Of a DNA stretch of 64,000 bases, positions 63,133 to 64,000 are shown in pieces. Location of the stretch: positions 11,687 to 75,686 of the forward strand of contig CABUKD010000002.1 of NCBI GenBank assembly GCA_902492105.1, read 5' to 3'. The notes beneath the pieces are model-generated. The model saw only the letters and a list, made by a program, of their open reading frames with translations, made no database searches and was not told where the DNA came from. The DNA comes from an uncultured Clostridium sp. (GTDB taxonomy: Bacteria; Bacillota; Clostridia; TANB77; CAG-508). The position numbers and the translations under genes were made by a program. The first letter of the stretch is position 1, and every line of letters begins with the position of its first letter.

Positions 63133-63873
63133 TTATGTAATGCTCATAGCAAAAATTCCAATTAATAAACCTAACATATTTCCTATTGCAGTCATTCTGC
63201 CATGATATAATTGATTAGATTCTGGAATTAATTCTCCTGAAACAATATAAATCATGGCACCTCCTGCAAATGCTAAACACATGGCAATTACACTTTGTGA
63301 AATTCCTCCTAAAATTGCTCCAAAAAAAGCTCCTATTCCAGTAGTAACACCAGATAAAATAACATAGAAAATAACTTTGGAAATTTTCATACCACCATTT
63401 TTCATGGGTACTGCCATTGAAATTCCTTCTGGAATATCATGAAAACATATGGCAATTGCTAAAGATAATCCTAATGTAATAGAAGCACCAAAACCAGAAC
63501 CTATTGCTAGCCCTTCTGGAAAATTATGAAGTGCTAAACCAATACTTACAATAATGCCTGTTTTTAATAATGCATTTTTTTTACCTTGAAATTTTGTATT
63601 AAATTTTTTATCTACCAAAATATCACAGAAAATCATAGCAAGAATTCCTAGAATAATTCCTAAAAAAGCGGTTGGTAAACTGCTTAAGCTAAAAGCTTCT
63701 GGTAATAAATCAAAACAGACAATTGCTAGCATAAGTCCTGATGCAAATGCTAGTATAAAACTTAAAAATTTCTTGGATGGATTTTTAAATTTAATTCCTA
63801 TTAATCCTCCAATTGTGGTTCCAAAAGTACCAAAAAATAAACCTATTAAAGTTGTTTTTAAAATTTCGTTCAC
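63133..63873 (-). CDS. ZIP family metal transporter
   Basis: A 246-residue membrane protein of about eight membrane segments. The binuclear metal-site helices are clear: LALHNFPEGLAIGSGFGASI (HNFPEG) and ICFHDIPEGISMAVPM (HDIPEG). ZIP proteins bring zinc or other divalent metals into the cytoplasm. A GTG start at 63873 follows GGAGAAAGCAT. No metal-sensor site was recognised upstream. Confidence 0.93.
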   Translation of the reverse strand: MNEILKTTLIGLFFGTFGTTIGGLIGIKFKNPSKKFLSFILAFASGLMLAIVCFDLLPEAFSLSSLPTAFLGIILGILAMIFCDILVDKKFNTKFQGKKNALLKTGIIVSIGLALHNFPEGLAIGSGFGASITLGLSLAIAICFHDIPEGISMAVPMKNGGMKISKVIFYVILSGVTTGIGAFFGAILGGISQSVIAMCLAFAGGAMIYIVSGELIPESNQLYHGRMTAIGNMLGLLIGIFAMSIT

Positions 63874-64000
63874 ATGCTTTCTCCTTTTTTATTCTTACTT
63901 TTAATTTATTACTTTTTACCTATTTTTATGCTTCCATTTTTCCTAGAATTTTTTCGTTTGTTTGAAACCATTGAGCGAGTAAGAGCAAAAAAAGCATAAA

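Overview
The window looks like a low-GC, endospore-forming member of the Clostridia (Bacillota), probably an uncultured lineage. The evidence is the very AT-rich DNA, spoIIE, two CotF-like coat proteins, a SleB-type cortex hydrolase, mecA, the radC-mreBCD-mrdA-minC shape block, and sigma-A promoters of the TTGACA-17-TATAAT type. Most genes lie on the minus strand.

Layout. 1-11009 is mostly housekeeping: a two-component pair cut by the left edge, an AI-2E family permease, exodeoxyribonuclease III bracketed by degenerate short-repeat arrays, a G5/SleB cell-wall hydrolase, a plus-strand lemA-htpX pair, tatD, acpS, an unrecognised tail-anchored protein and a WG-repeat protein. 11134-15941 holds two paralogous prepilin-like surface proteins, followed by a small XRE regulator, spoIIE, a methyltransferase and gene remnants. 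20485-44807 is an accessory island. It contains two tandemly related operons of giant surface proteins (A1+B1 and A2+B2, about 10 kb each). Between them lie a type III toxin-antitoxin locus of the CptIN type, with a two-repeat pseudoknot antitoxin RNA, and a YcaO-domain protein. 45378-46429 is a small conserved-looking three-gene operon. 46496-49839 holds two more prepilin-like proteins carrying BspA-type (DUF285) leucine-rich repeats. 50215-56628 is minC, mrdA, mreD, mreC, mreB, radC and a DUF4321 protein. 56858-63873 holds mecA, an M23 peptidase, two CotF-like coat proteins, pcrA, a low-molecular-weight tyrosine phosphatase and a ZIP metal transporter.

Most unusual content. (1) Each of the four prepilin-like genes is preceded by the same roughly 270-bp cassette. 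It has a sigma-A promoter (P1), a Shine-Dalgarno site, a 15-18 codon micro-ORF ending in an Arg-Glu run encoded by an (AG)10-11 dinucleotide repeat, a conserved hairpin, a Rho-independent terminator, and a second sigma-A promoter (P2) just after the terminator. This looks like a repeated leader-peptide attenuator or small-RNA module dedicated to this protein family. (2) Three copies of a ~155-nt element (family A: 16016, 33850, 45107) share a conserved core closed by a 20-23 bp stem. The stem sequence differs completely between copies but always pairs. One copy sits inside the 5' UTR of a prepilin-like gene. (3) A second ~142-nt hairpin element (family B: 57565, 59738) occurs twice in opposite orientation, with compensatory stem changes. 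(4) The CptI repeats show compensatory changes in both stems of an H-type pseudoknot.

Stretches of more than 300 bases without a long gene are accounted for as follows. 13300-13745, 15942-16548, 47882-48546 and 49840-50214 carry the leader cassettes (plus element A in the second, and a transposase relic in the third). 20203-20484 has a gene relic and a terminator. 30757-31293 has the A1 promoter and cptI. 33655-34186 and 44808-45377 carry element A copies, with a terminator or promoter. 58738-59096 has only the M23 promoter and a terminator. No tRNA, rRNA, CRISPR array or replication origin was seen.
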